64,000 bases of DNA from Progne subis subis (lineage: Eukaryota; Chordata; Aves; Passeriformes; Hirundinidae). Of this stretch, positions 10,272-21,450 are shown one piece after another. Positions within the stretch are counted from its first letter, which is position 1, and each line of letters starts with the position of its first letter. The position numbers were made by a program, and so were the translations under genes. The stretch lies in NCBI GenBank assembly GCA_022316685.1, contig JAKJHU010001085.1:1-64000 (forward strand), written 5' to 3'. The notes beneath the pieces were generated by a model. It was not told the origin of the DNA. It saw only the letters and a program-made list of their open reading frames with translations, and did not search any database.

Positions 10272-11690
10272 TTGGAGTGGGAAAGCCCTAAAACTAGAGA
10301 AAAACTCAGCCCACATGGTGTCTTACGCAGGGGTACAAGAATCCCCCACTATATTTGGGGAGCAGCTTGCCAAGGATTTAGAGTCCTGGGAACCTCCACC
10401 AGGAGAAGGACAGTTACTCCAGTATGTGGATGATCTCTAATAGCACCCGGACCCAGGAGACATGCGTGGACTGGACGGTAAGCCTCCTAAACTTTCTAGG
10501 CCTGCAGGGGTATCGAGTATCCCAGAAGAAAGCCCAAAGAGTGAGGCAAACAGTTATTTACCTGGGTTATGAAGTGAGTGCTGGACAAAGGACTCTGGGG
10601 CAGGATCGCAAGGAAGCAATATACCAGACCCGAAACCTCAGACAGTGAAAGAACTAAGAACCTTTTAGGCATGACAGGGTGGTACAGACTGTGGATTTAT
10701 AACTATGGGTTGCTTGTTAAACCTCTGTATGACTTGATCATGGAAGGGAGCAGAGATCTTCAGTGGACAAAAGAAGCAACTCGAGCCTTTGACCAGCTAA
10801 AGAAAGCCCTTATGTCAGCTCCAGCCCTAGGACTTCCAGACGTGAGTAATCCATTTTTCCTGTTTTCCCACAAGAAGCAAGGGATTGCCTTGGGAATATT
10901 AGCACAGAACTTAGGCCCGTACCAGAGGGCAGTGGCCTATCTTTCCAAACAACTGGACACAGCAGCTAAAGGATGGCCAAGGTGCCTCAGAGCAGTTGCA
11001 GCAGTAGCAATAAACATCCAAGAGGCACGCAAATTCACCCTAGGCCAGAAGATGACTGTGCTAGTATCTCACACGATGTCTGCAGTCCTTGAGGCAAAAG
11101 GGGGACATTGGCTCTCCCCACAGAGGTTTCTGAACAAGATGATGTTGAAATTGTGGTAGCTAACATTGTGAACCCAGCTTCCTTCCTCAGCGGGAGTACG
11201 GGAGAACCAGTGATCCATGAGTGCCTGGAGACCATTGAAGCCACCTACTCCAGCCGCCAGGATCTGAAGGACACCCCGCTTGAGGATGCTGAGACCTGTT
11301 TGCTGATGGAAGCAGCTATGTCGTCAGTGGAAGAAGACATGCTGGGTACGCAGTTACCACAAGCAAGGAGGTGATAGAGTCTGGACCATTAACATCTACA
11401 GGGACTCAAGGTCTGCATTCGGGGTGGTTCATGCTCACGGAGCCATCTGGAAGGAAAGAGCACTGCTGAATTCACAAGGCAAGAGTATTAAACACGCACA
11501 AGAGATACTGAGGCTATTAGATGCCGTACAGCTACCTGAGAGAGTAGCCATAATGCACATCAAGGCACACCAAAAAGTGAGCTCTGAACTGGAGGAAGGG
11601 AATGTGCTGGTGGACAGAGAGGCAAAAGAAGCAGCAAAAGGTGAAGTACCCGATAAGGCTGTTGAGGCAGCATGATTCCAGATGGAAGAG
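10272..11690 (+). pseudogene. Reverse transcriptase C-terminal half and RNase H, older provirus
   Basis: This encodes QLLQYVDDL (the YxDD catalytic box) at about 10410-10438, followed directly by a stop. It continues as thumb and connection (FLGLQGYRVSQKKAQ, FLGMTGWYR, PLYDLI) and AVAYLSKQLD (about 10930). RNase H follows from about 11170 (NPASFL), with the first catalytic region near 11300-11345 (SSYVV in a shifted frame), then YRDSRSAFGVVH and HIKAHQKV (11560-11580). Several frameshifts and stops are present. In family terms this is complete gammaretroviral RT-RNase H, but dead. Confidence 0.85.
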
Positions 11691-12650
11691 TTTCTGTTGA
11701 AGCCAAAAAGGCAAGTTATACCAGGAGGGATGAGCTGTAACACAGAAGGGAAACTTGTAGTACCCTCCTATTTGTTGTGGTCATTAGTACAGAAGGAACA
11801 TGGAAAACACACTGGGGAATAGATGCCCTGTATAACCATTTGAAAGAAAGAATCATGGCCAGGAAATTGCAGGGCACAGTGATACAAGTAACTCATCAGT
11901 GTAGTCTTTGCCCCTGAACTAACCCTAAAAATACCCCAAAGCCTAAAGTGGGACAAATTGAGAAAGGTTGTGGACCTGGGCAACAATGGCAAATTGATTT
12001 TACAGGACTGCCCAGGAAGGGAGGGTATCGTTACCTATAACGATATATATATATACACACCTATATATATATAGGTGTGTGTATATATATATGTGTGTGT
12101 ATATATATATATATACACACCTATATAATATAGGTGTGTATATATATAATATATATAGATATAGATATAGATATAGATATATATCTAGATATATATATAC
12201 CTATGTTAACTGATACCTTTTCAGGATGGCCAGAAGCCTTTCCTGCCAGGACAGCTGAGGCCCGAGAGGTGACCAAAGCGCTGTTGCAAGAGATAATACC
12301 ATGATTGGAGTTCCAGCCACCATATCCTCAGACAGGGGACCACACTTTATTTCGATATATGGTGGCCCTAAATAAACAACTTAGAGAAATTGAGAAATAT
12401 GGGGCTGGAACTCAAAGCAGAGAACTAGATGGGCCAGTACATAATTGTACAACCTGGGGATTAGCTGTATGTTAAGGCTTTTGCAGAAAAGACCTTGGAA
12501 CCACAGTGGGAAGGACCATTCCAGGTGCTCCTCACTGCCTTCACTGCAATCAAGATCAAAGAACAGAAGGCCTGGATCCATCACTCCTGAGTGAAGAAAG
12601 CCCCAGAAGGAAGTTAGAAAGTCACACCAGGAGATAACGAACTAAAGCTG
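11691..12650 (+). pseudogene. Integrase remnant, older provirus, split by a TA-rich microsatellite
   Basis: The N-terminal HHCC zinc domain is readable at about 11790-11920 (EHGKHTG, then THQCSLCP). It is followed by QWQIDFTGLPRKGGYRYL (11980-12040). There a TA/CA repeat of about 165 bases interrupts the catalytic core, which resumes as TDTFSGWPEAFPA (12210-12245) and SSDRGPHFIS (12330-12355). The rest of the core is deleted. The C-terminal domain follows (FAEKTLEPQWEGPFQVLL, about 12480-12530; WIHHS). It cannot be functional. Confidence 0.85.
12040..12205. repeat. TA/TACA-rich microsatellite in the integrase core
   Basis: This is near-pure alternation of TA with acacac and GATATA interruptions, including self-complementary stretches such as acacacctatatatatatag. 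It sits exactly between two integrase core motifs, so it expanded or was inserted after the provirus died. Confidence 0.9.
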
Positions 12651-14479
12651 AAGCTCACTCAGAACAAGAAATGAATGGACTAATAGTTATTATGGACAAT
12701 GTAGAAAGTTGTAACTATTGTAGTAATTACCTGAACCATAACAAGAGTTAATGCAATACCACGTAGGTATAATGTGACCGAGATACACTGGTACCAAGGA
12801 AGAGCTTATGATCCTTACTCTCGTAAGGCTTTAAACAAGATACTAAAAGTCACAAATGCAAACTTGTAGGAAAGAAGAGATGTTTGAGGATGTAAGTATG
12901 TATTTGTACAGAATGGGTTCCATGAGGCTTACCATCCACCCATGAAACTCCTCCAGATCCAGATCCTGAATGCTGTGATAAATGCTTGAGTAAATGTCTG
13001 GAGTTTAGACTCAAAATAGAGGGGTGTGCGATAAGGGGCTCTGACATTGACTTTAACATCACTCAGGGATGTACTGAGTTCCATAAGAACCAGACCAAAA
13101 TTACTCCACCAGTGCCAAGAAAGGCTGTGATCACCAAGGTGCCAGCTATTCCAGAAGTAGAGGAAAAATAACTCCTGTAGTTACCAAAATTAAGCCATAA
13201 GCTATTAAGGACAGGAGTTCAGAAGAAGTCTTTAAAACAAGTAAAAATAGGAGTACAAGTAAATGCTTTACATTTAGCCAGAATGTGCCCCATTTCTCAG
13301 GAACTCCTTTATAGACTAGACCACTTGACTTCAAAAAGTATGCCTCCCAATTTTAAGAATAAGAGGGATCTGGCTAAGTTGCTAAGAACTGGACTAGAAG
13401 TGTTACCAGAATGAGAAAACACAGAAAGCGAGATCATGAAGTAATAATTAATGTGCTAGGCACAGCTAGTGAAAACATCTCGCTGGCTCTGGAGTGTACT
13501 CAAGCACAACTGTAGATGCAATCAGTAGCTGCTGCAGTTATCAAGGGAATTAGAAAAGGAACATTCCCTGCTGAAATCTGCAAAATTGTCTGGGACAATG
13601 CCTCTAATATAGAAAGAGAACTTCAGTCTTAGTGGACTTTAGTCAATTTCACCTATAAGCCTGTAACTAGTAAAGTAATATGTGTCAGGAAACTTAATTC
13701 ACCCAGGATTCCCCTAGGATTAAACCATGAAGGGACTGTATTGTCTCCTAAACACAGAATATGGGCATGAGAAATTGGAGGAAAGTGGCAAACCATTAAC
13801 CTAGAGCCCTGTTCTATAAAGAAACAATGAAGGTACATATGTGATAGAAAGTGATAAAGACACATGTTTAGACACAGACCAAAGCATTTGCCGCTTTGAA
13901 ACACATTCAGGCAGACAACTTCACTTGTGTATATAGGACAAGGCTGTGTCTGCCTTAGGACAGCATGCCCCGCCATAAAGAGAGACAACCAAATTGGAGA
14001 TGAGACTCAATTCAATTTGTGTTCACAATTTTGTTAGAATTAAAGAATGTGGTTTTTCCTATCAGGCACCTGTAATATCACATCAATATATAAAGGCCAA
14101 CCTAAATCTTAAAAGAAATTAGAGATAGAAAAAGAGATTAATTACGATACACCATGATACAGACACCATCAAAGGGGTTTTTAAAAAGCTTAAGGAACAT
14201 TTGTCTCATCATTAGTGGGATGTGCTTTTTCAAGTGGTCACCGACAGCAACCAGTATACTGAATGCCTTAATCCACCCTATAGTTGTGTTGCTTATTTGA
14301 ATCAACATAAGTTAAGTGTTATCTGTTGTAATACTTGTTTAGAATTGGAAGATGCTGCGATAGTGGCAGCTTTAACATCACTGTCAAAGGCGTATGGCTT
14401 GGTCTTGAGAGACACTAGCTGTACGGCTTAGATAGATGAAGGAGACTCTGTATACTGAGTAAAGGAATTTACTCATTTC
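12651..14479 (+). pseudogene. env remnant of the older provirus, same transmembrane type as the young provirus
   Basis: From about 13440 to 13660 the translation (ISLALECTQAQL, MQSVAAAVIKG, LVNFTYKP) aligns closely with the Env of the provirus at 33360-33600. Further blocks align at about 13710-13810 (IPLGLNHEG, GGKWQTINLE). The membrane-proximal WSPTATSILNALIHPIVVL at about 14230-14290 (frame-shifted) matches the anchor region at 34305-34360. The N-terminal surface part (12.9-13.2 kb, cysteine-rich) is not clearly alignable. Multiple stops are present. This env type is not the gammaretroviral one found in copies A-C. Confidence 0.8.
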
Positions 14480-14493
14480 AAAGAAGTGGGGAA
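14480..14493 (+). other. Polypurine tract of the older provirus
   Basis: The purine run aaagaagtggggaa directly precedes the TG of the 3' LTR, as expected for the plus-strand primer of reverse transcription. Confidence 0.7.
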
Positions 14494-15107
14494 TGAGCAT
14501 TAATTTTAAAGAATTAAGGATTTTAAGTTAAGATAATAGTTGCTGAATTAGCTGAAGTAGATAGGTAAGCTTTGTTTGCAGTTAACAGAGGCCGGATCTT
14601 AGATAAGCTCCCGGATTTAGTAACTCACTGCTTGTCAGTTTTATGTTTATGTAGCTGTGCTTGAACAAAAACCAAAATGTGGTAAATAGGACATAAGAGA
14701 GCTGCAGATTTCCTGCTTAAAAGAACCGTTGAACACAGGAAACTATAAGTTCTACCAAGGATTCATTTGTCACAAATGCATTGAAAAAGTAGAAAGGTCA
14801 GAAGAGAAAGACTCATCTTACTTCCTCATTTTTAGTGACCCCTCCAGAATAGAGCCCCGACTCATTTTAGGAAACAAACTACGCATGCCTAATAGCCTTT
14901 TTGCCAATTAACTTATGAAGCGAGGAATAGGAGGTGACAGGTATGAATATGTATTTGTATTTTAGGTATTCAACATTTGTAAATAAAAGGCTTTGTAATT
15001 ACCTGTAAATTTTGCAGCGGGTATTAGGGAGATATCCCGAGTGCAGCCCAGCCGTAATAAACATACACTTTCTAACTTGAACTGTTAGAGAGTTTTTGTC
15101 CGTCACA
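14494..15107 (+). mobile_element. 3' LTR of the older provirus, composite
   Basis: The first 255 bases match the 5' U3 at 6418-6681. From about 14749 the sequence is unrelated to the 5' copy. It contains two AATAAA signals (about 14981 and 15055) and ends in cgtcaca at 15107. The switch at the TATA-like box suggests recombination with, or insertion of, another LTR family. Confidence 0.65.
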
Positions 15108-15154
15108 GTTAGGTATCGATACTAGATCAATACCCATTTCTTTAATGAGTCACT

Positions 15155-15910
15155 CCACTCAGCCGAAGGGCGTTGGGGGTTTTCCCTTTCTGGGGCAATC
15201 AAAGCCATTGCACTGCTGCTCCTAATTCGGGGTAGGGAACTGACGGCTTTCCTCGGAGCCGGTGGCAGCGAACACGCAGGGCTGGGAAAGGCGGGCCGGG
15301 AGCTGCGGAGAACTTTGTTTGTGTTTTCAGATGAACGCCGCCTCGGGCCCGGGCCCGTGCCAGGGCTGTTGCTCATCTCCGCCTTTCCCCTCACACAGCC
15401 CGGGGGGCGCGGAGAGCGCGGGCCGAGGCTGGGCCGTGTGCACAGCCCGCCGCTGGCTGCGATTGGGCGATGGTGCCGTCACTCGTGGTTGTGGCGCGCT
15501 GATTGGGCAGAGCGGGGCCAAGCCCGGCCCCGGGGCCGCCCCCTCCCCGGGCGCCCCTGGCGCAGCAGAGCCGCCATTGGCGGAGCGTCTGTGCGGGCCC
15601 GGGAGCGGCGGCAGCGGCCGGAGCCCGGGGAGGCGGCGGCGGAGCTCGGAGGCGGCCCCAGCGCAGGTGGGAGCCGCGCTGGGTTGTGCCGGGGCTCGGG
15701 GCTGGCTGCGGGCCGAGGGCGCGTCCGGGGGCTCTGGCGGGTTCCTTGTGCCGTGTCCGCCCCGTGTTGCCCGTGGCCTGAGGGCGCTGCGGGAGCGGCT
15801 GCCCGCGGTCTCCTTGCCGCTGGGGCCTGGGCAGGAGCCGGTGCCGGAGCAGCGCTGCCTCGTCCCGCTTCCTGTGGGGAGCACGGAGGTGGCTGCCCTG
15901 TCCCCGGGAG
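15155..15910. promoter_or_regulatory. CpG-rich promoter-like block, right inverted copy
   Basis: This is the inverted duplicate of 4475-5226, with a few substitutions and small indels (for example one extra CGG unit). It carries the same CCAAT boxes. The small gene candidate present beyond the left copy is absent here. Open frames of 240-300 codons on both strands reflect composition only. Confidence 0.65.
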
Positions 15911-16345
15911 TGTGCGGGAAAATTCGCGTCTCCAGAGGTTTCTGTCCCCAAAGGAGACAGAGGAGTCCTGTAAAAGTGACTTTATTCCTGAACAAAGGGA
16001 GAGGCCATGCGGCATTTGCCATGGGGTCTCCTTTTTGTAGTACGCAGCCTCCTTTTTATCCAGATTTTGCCTTCTGCATCTCCCTCTCCCTTTGCCCAGT
16101 GGCGAAGGTACTTGGAAAGTTGAGACTTCCCGATCCGCCTGCTGCGTGTCCTCGTTAATATGCACTCCCCCTTTTGTATAACATCCGATATTCATGGCTC
16201 TGTTCAGTCTTTGTTCTTCTTCTCGATGTTCAGGAATTTAGCAGGATCTTGGCTGAGCAGCAGTCCGTGTCAATGAGTAACATTTTCTGAAACTGATGGT
16301 TTCTTCTCCAGTTACTTCCTTAATCTCCAAGTCCCTGATCCTCTC
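15911..16345 (-). mobile_element. 3' LTR of provirus copy B
   Basis: Reverse complement of the 3' LTR of copy A. Its 3' end is at 15911 (tgtgcggg on the plus strand), joined to the CpG block exactly as in copy A. An AATAAA on the minus strand lies near 15990 (ttattcctg). The start is uncertain, as for copy A. Confidence 0.75.
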
Positions 16346-18450
16346 TTCCAAGCAGATTCACTGTTTGACTCTGTTTTTCTTCCTGGGTCCTGTTTGGATT
16401 TGGGATTCTTCTCAGTGACCTCCTTCCCTGTCCTTTTGGAGCCGTTTGTGGCTCAGGAGGCCTGGCTGCCACCTGCATCCCTTGCTCCCGTGCTGAATGA
16501 GCTGCACTCAGCAAGGTGTCTGTGCATGGTCAAAAGATGAGAGTTGCTGTAGCACAGCAGAGGAGGAAAGAGCATTCGTTTAACCCATGGTGTGCCAGGG
16601 AACCACAAAAACATGTCCCATTCCCATCCTTTCCACATTTGGAGCAATACATGAGCTGCTTTCTTACTTCCTTTGTTATCTGTTTCTCCTCCTTTTAGCT
16701 GTCATCTATTTGCCAACAGGATCTGGAGTCATTTAATTTTCCACACTGTGCTCCTCCTTCTGCTAATAGATAATCTGATCCCATCCCATGGTGAAATGTC
16801 TCGTTCATCATTTGAGTGGATTGATCGGCCAGACTCAGGAGCTGGATCTGTCTGGTTGGTTATTATTTTGAGGAAATCCTGTAATCTAGTTATGCAATTG
16901 AAATGATAAATGGGTTTCTCTGGCCCCTGATATGAATTCATTCGGGTTCCCAGGGCTGCTCCATGGTGTTGTAGGATTTGTTCTGTGGCCGTTCATCTTT
17001 TCCCCATTTTTGGTTGCTCCCTCCAGCCAGGGCTGCATCAATTGATCTCTTTCTCTAATTAAATCATCACATACTTGGGTTCCCAACTGATTTCTTGAAC
17101 CTGTGGCAGCAAGAACACCCCAGTGGTCCTCATGCTCCCTGTGTGACCTAGACAGTGACAGCACATGTTGGAGTGGGGAGAGGGATGATTCCCCCCAGTT
17201 CTTTTAGTGAAGTTTCACAGCATTCTCCACTTGCTGTTTTCCTTTGCAGCTGCCCCAGTTTCTGTTGCAGAGTCATATATCCTGAGTGTGGGCTCTGCCT
17301 TTGGCTGTGCCAATTCCATCTGTGCAAGCAGGCAGAGCTTGGGCTGAGGGGCAGAGGGAATCAGCCCAATTCCCTGCCCCAGGCAAGAAGAGGCATTGTC
17401 CACACTTTTCCCCAGCAGTGTTACTTGCATTTCTAAAGCTCCTCTCCTGGCTGCCTGGAGCCCAGCTTCTCTTCCAGAGCAGCCTTAATGACTCACATGA
17501 AGTAGACCCATAGTCTGCCTTTTTTTTTTTTTAATATATTTTAATGTCTGTTTATATATTAAAGTGTCACCTTTAAATCTTGTCTGGCTTTCCAAGTGGA
17601 ACCTGAGGGTGAACATCAACGAAACTCATACCAAATTTTTGCCATCACTAAGAGCCACACACAAACATGCACAAAAAACATTCCAAAGCAATCAAGTTTT
17701 TTCTACTTCTTTTCCGACGACTGAAAATTGATTCTCCCACCCCTGGCCCAAACCTAACTGACAATATCAAAACCAAATTTTTACGAAAAATTTATTCTAA
17801 TGGTGTAATCTTTTCACTGAAACTGTGGGAAAAACCCAAAATTCTGGAAATATCTTTTGTGTTTAAGAGTCAAGGCATTACTTGATTCTGGCCATGGTGT
17901 GCAACAGAAATCATTTCAACCACACATAGCTCGGGTGTGCAGAGAAAATCATTCCACAACATGTGAGTTTTACTAGATTTTTCCTAAACTTTTAACAGGC
18001 TGAACCCAGAGAAATCTATTTGTTTAATGTTCATTGCTTCCAAGTTGTGAAGTTCTTAGTACTTGGTTTCCAGCTGGGGTTGGATTTCTTGCCTGTGATG
18101 TTAATTAGGTCTGCACTCCTGGATTTCCTTATCAGCCTTTTCCAGACCAGGTGTCTCCAACTATTCCGGGCAGGGTCTGGGGCAGATGTTCTTTGCTGTT
18201 TGCTGATGGGCTTTGATGTTTAGTTGATGGTCGTTATCTTTGTGGGTATCTTTTGTGCTCTTCCCAGTCTGTTGAGATGTGAAACTCATCTCTGTAGAGT
18301 GGTGTAACATCCCTTAAAATGAAACCTTTAAAATTCCTTTTCCCGGGGCAAAGGCAAATCAAACCTGAGTAGAGAAATAAAATAAGAAATAATTTTAAAG
18401 TTGGAATATTTTTCAGCAGTTTAGTGGCAGCCAGCCCAGTGTGTGAGTGT
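16346..18450 (-). pseudogene. env remnant, provirus copy B
   Basis: Minus-strand decayed gammaretrovirus-type env. The membrane anchor and pre-anchor region are near 16560-16660 and the TM ectodomain near 16700-16960. Surface-subunit sequence is at about 17150-17440 and, beyond an AT-rich stretch of roughly 500 bases (17500-18000) with no recognisable coding, at about 18000-18450. Stops and frameshifts occur throughout. It matches copy C at 50500-52650. Confidence 0.6.
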
Positions 18451-18595
18451 GCTTGAGCCCCAGAGTGGAATTGTCCCGTTGTGTTCCCCAGCAGCTGTGG
18501 CGAGTGCAGGCACAGAAAGCCCTGAAGCTCCAGCAGTGGCAAGCAAGGATTGGCCCGCAGTGGCTGGAGATGCCAAAGGAGGGTGCCCAGGCAGA

Positions 18596-19330
18596 CTATT
18601 GCAGCAGAGGATGTGTGGGCAGGCACAGGGGCTTCCCCTGCTGTGGGAGCCCTGGCTGCTGCTGCCTTGCCTTCAGTGCAGGCTCAGTCGTGGGCCTCCC
18701 ATCCTCCTCCTGCAGCCGGGACGTCCAAATCTCCGGGGCTTTCCGAGACCTTGAGCCGAGGGTGAGGGGTCCCCCCGTGTTGAGCTGTGCTGGGGCTGTT
18801 TCTGTGCTCAGGGACACTTGGAATGGGCCACGCCACTTGGCCCCCAGTGCTGCTTCTTCCCAGTCCTTAGGCAGGACCCGATGTCCTGGTTGGATGTTGT
18901 GAAGAGCAAAGTGCCAAGGCAGGGTCTGTGCCAGCCGAGCTTCCTGTGGGAGAGATTTCAGCAGAGACAGGATTCTGGCCACAGACTGCTTTAAATACAC
19001 ATCCCTTATGTCCCCCCCTGCACTGGGTAGAGAATTACCAGGGTAGGGAACCCCAAAGCTCAGTTCCAAGGGGGACAATTGATCATCTGCCCTGGATCTG
19101 TCTCTTACTCTTGACAAAGCCAATGGCAAAAGCCATACCCATGGCATCTTGGTTTCTCTCACCAGTTTCCAAAGGTTTTGCTTCATTTCCCCATTCATTC
19201 TTTCTACCTGACCTGAGCTCTGGGGTTGCCAGGGGTTGTGGAGGTCCCATTGTATTCCTAAAGCTGCCATAAGCCCCTGAAGGATCTTTCCTGGAAAATG
19301 AGTTCCCCATCCGAGTCGATTGCATCCACA
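18596..19330 (-). pseudogene. Integrase remnant with long open frame, provirus copy B
   Basis: A 224-codon open frame on the minus strand (18596-19270) preserves the integrase core end and C-terminal domain. It begins ALGIQWDLHNPWQPQSSGQV with the catalytic-Glu motif VERMNGE, continues with the LSPLELSFGVPYPG loop, and ends with HRVLPKDWEEAALGAKWRGP, the SH3-like domain. The first two catalytic aspartates and the HHCC domain are missing upstream. This is the best-preserved protein of this family in the window, but it is a fragment. Confidence 0.85.
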
Positions 19331-19559
19331 ATCCCTTCTCTTGGAATGATTTATTTTAGAATTACCTTACTAAGTGATGCAGTGATTCCTGAAGAAGTCA
19401 GAATTGCTTTTGGCACCCTGTTAGGTGACATGGTGTTAGCAGAAGAGATTTGAGCCTTCCTGCTCAGGGCATTTCAGTGCCAGGCTCTCACAAGCACACA
19501 CAGCTCTGCCGGTTGAGCTGACCGTTGTGGGCGGTATCCTGAGCTTTGTCTAATTCCCT

Positions 19560-19800
19560 TTCCTAAATAACAGCCTGTCTTGTAACTCTTTTCCCTTCTC
19601 CTGGCCTTGAAGACCCATCCATAACCAGATTTTCTCCCTCAGGCCAGGGAATGTCTCCTAAATCTCTCCTAGGCTGGGTCTGGAGCTCTGTCACTTGAAT
19701 GCAGTCCTGGGTTTCTTGCCAGCCCCTGTCCAGGCTGTTGAAACAGGAGGCTGGGTTAAACCCTTCCCCTGTCCTCAATTCTGCATCCTCCTGTGCCACT
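19560..19800 (-). pseudogene. RNase H remnant, provirus copy B
   Basis: A 78-codon minus-strand open frame encodes FNPASCFN, the tether motif before RNase H, then DCIQV and the first catalytic strand (LVMDGSSRPGEGKR) with the DGSS aspartate. It ends soon after, so the remaining catalytic residues are lost. Copy C at 49343-49579 is nearly identical. Confidence 0.8.
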
Positions 19801-19849
19801 GAACAAGTTTCATACTGTAATAACGGAGCACGGCTCTTTTGGTTATCAA

Positions 19850-20870
19850 AGCTTGAACTTGATGCCAGACTTGAACAACAGGAGCTCCTTGTGCTGTCAG
19901 TGTTCAGGCCTCAGGTCCCCTTAGAGCTGTGGCTGCACAATTGTGCAGACAATGAGGGGGCCACTGTGGCCAGTGGGTTAAATATTGTAGCACAAGGATT
20001 CCTTTGGCATGGCCCTGTTTAACATTCACATACAATTCCAATTCTTTTTCTGAGTCTGGAAGAGCCATGGCTGGGGCAGCAATCAGTTTGGGTTTTTTTA
20101 ATTTTCTCAAGTTTAGTTTTCTTTCTCATGTCTATACCATAACATTGAGGCTGTCTGGGGTTAGAAAGTCATACAACGTTCTGGCTATAACAGAGAATCT
20201 TCAATCCAGGTCCTTTTTAATCCTGGGTAATGTTACTTGTGAGATTCCCTGGGCCCTTTCTGGGTCAATACCCCACAAACCTTTAGTCAACATGTGTCGC
20301 AAATATTTAACCTTTTTCTCCACCATTTTCTTTATATTTTTTAAATACTCCGAGATGCTTTTTAGCCTGAAAATTGACCATTTCACAGATGCTGCTTCTA
20401 CCACCTCTAATTGTCCTCCTGATTGAAGCAACTAATCCACATCCTGCATTAACTCAGTTCCTGGGGGTGAGGTGAATTCTTTGGATATTTTCTGGATATT
20501 ATTTGGATATTCAGGCGGGCCTGAATAAGGCTGGTGCTTCTGTGCATCACTGCAGAAAAACCGTCCATGTCTTTCCCATTTTCCCTTCTAACCCTTGTTC
20601 CCAGTCAAAGGCCAACTCCTGTTCAGCATCCTGTGTAAGTGGGCATCCCCAGAAAGCATCTTTTCCATCAAGTGCTGAATGGTAGCAGTGTGAGGAGGGA
20701 ACCTGGTTGCAGATGGTGTAAGGATCTGAGACTGTGAGGTGCCTCGGTTTAATAATCTCATTTCTTCTTCTTAGGTCCTGCAGCATTCTATAGATTGCAT
20801 CTGGGTTCTTGATTGGCAGCATTGGAGCATTCCAGGGAGAGATGCCAGGCTCCAAAAGCCCTGCCTTTAA
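19850..20870 (-). pseudogene. Reverse transcriptase remnant, provirus copy B
   Basis: On the minus strand, 20547-20855 is a 102-codon frame with the fingers/palm region (GISPWNAPMLPIKNPDA, then DGKDAFWGCPL). Bases 20201-20431 and 19904-20110 encode thumb and connection pieces (YLRHMLTKGLWGI, ELYVNVKQGHAKGI). The YxDD segment is absent, as in copies A and C, so it was lost before the copies separated. Confidence 0.75.
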
Positions 20871-20998
20871 GAGGGGCTCAATGCCAGGCTGTGAGCCCTT
20901 CCTTCCCTCCCTTGGAATAGGGTATTGCTTTTAGACACCACTTGTCCTGGTTGCTTGAGAGTAATTCGGCTCGGTATCCAGACCCATCCTGAATGTTC

Positions 20999-21450
20999 TC
21001 AAGGGCTCCAGTGTGGGAGGTCCCTGGTGGAATGGGAGCTCTGCCACCCGTAACAATCCATGTCCATGCAGGGGTGGACTTGCTCCTCCTGAGGCTGCCG
21101 CTGTCTGTGCTTCCAGTGTCCTTGTGGCCTGCAGATGGAACCCTGATTCCTTCCATGGGGCTGTTTGGGTCGGCTCTCCCCTGCTAAGGAGGGCAATGCC
21201 TCTGCCAGGTGCTTGTGGCCGAGCCCGTCCCCTGGGTGCTGGGGCCCCCTTGGGCCCTGGGGTTCATCCCTCAGGGGCTGTAGAAACTCTGCCATGGCCT
21301 TTGCCTTCACCTTGGCCTTTTCCTCACCCCTTCTTGCATTCGCCTGCTGTGCCTTTGTGACCAACTGCTGCAGGGGCTTCTTGTGCCACTGCTGCAGCCC
21401 CCCTGAGTGCCTGTGGGTGCTCATCCTGTGACAGCTGCTGAGCTCTGTGC
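20999..21450 (-). pseudogene. gag/nucleocapsid remnant, provirus copy B
   Basis: The minus strand encodes the same lysine/alanine-rich linker as copy A (ARRGEEKAKVKAKAM), followed in the same frame by a decayed zinc-knuckle-like stretch (SICRPQGHWKHRQ, about 21100). This segment is replaced in copies A and C. A 345-codon open frame (20999-22036) runs from the GC-rich leader through this region. I regard its upstream half as non-coding. Confidence 0.5.
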
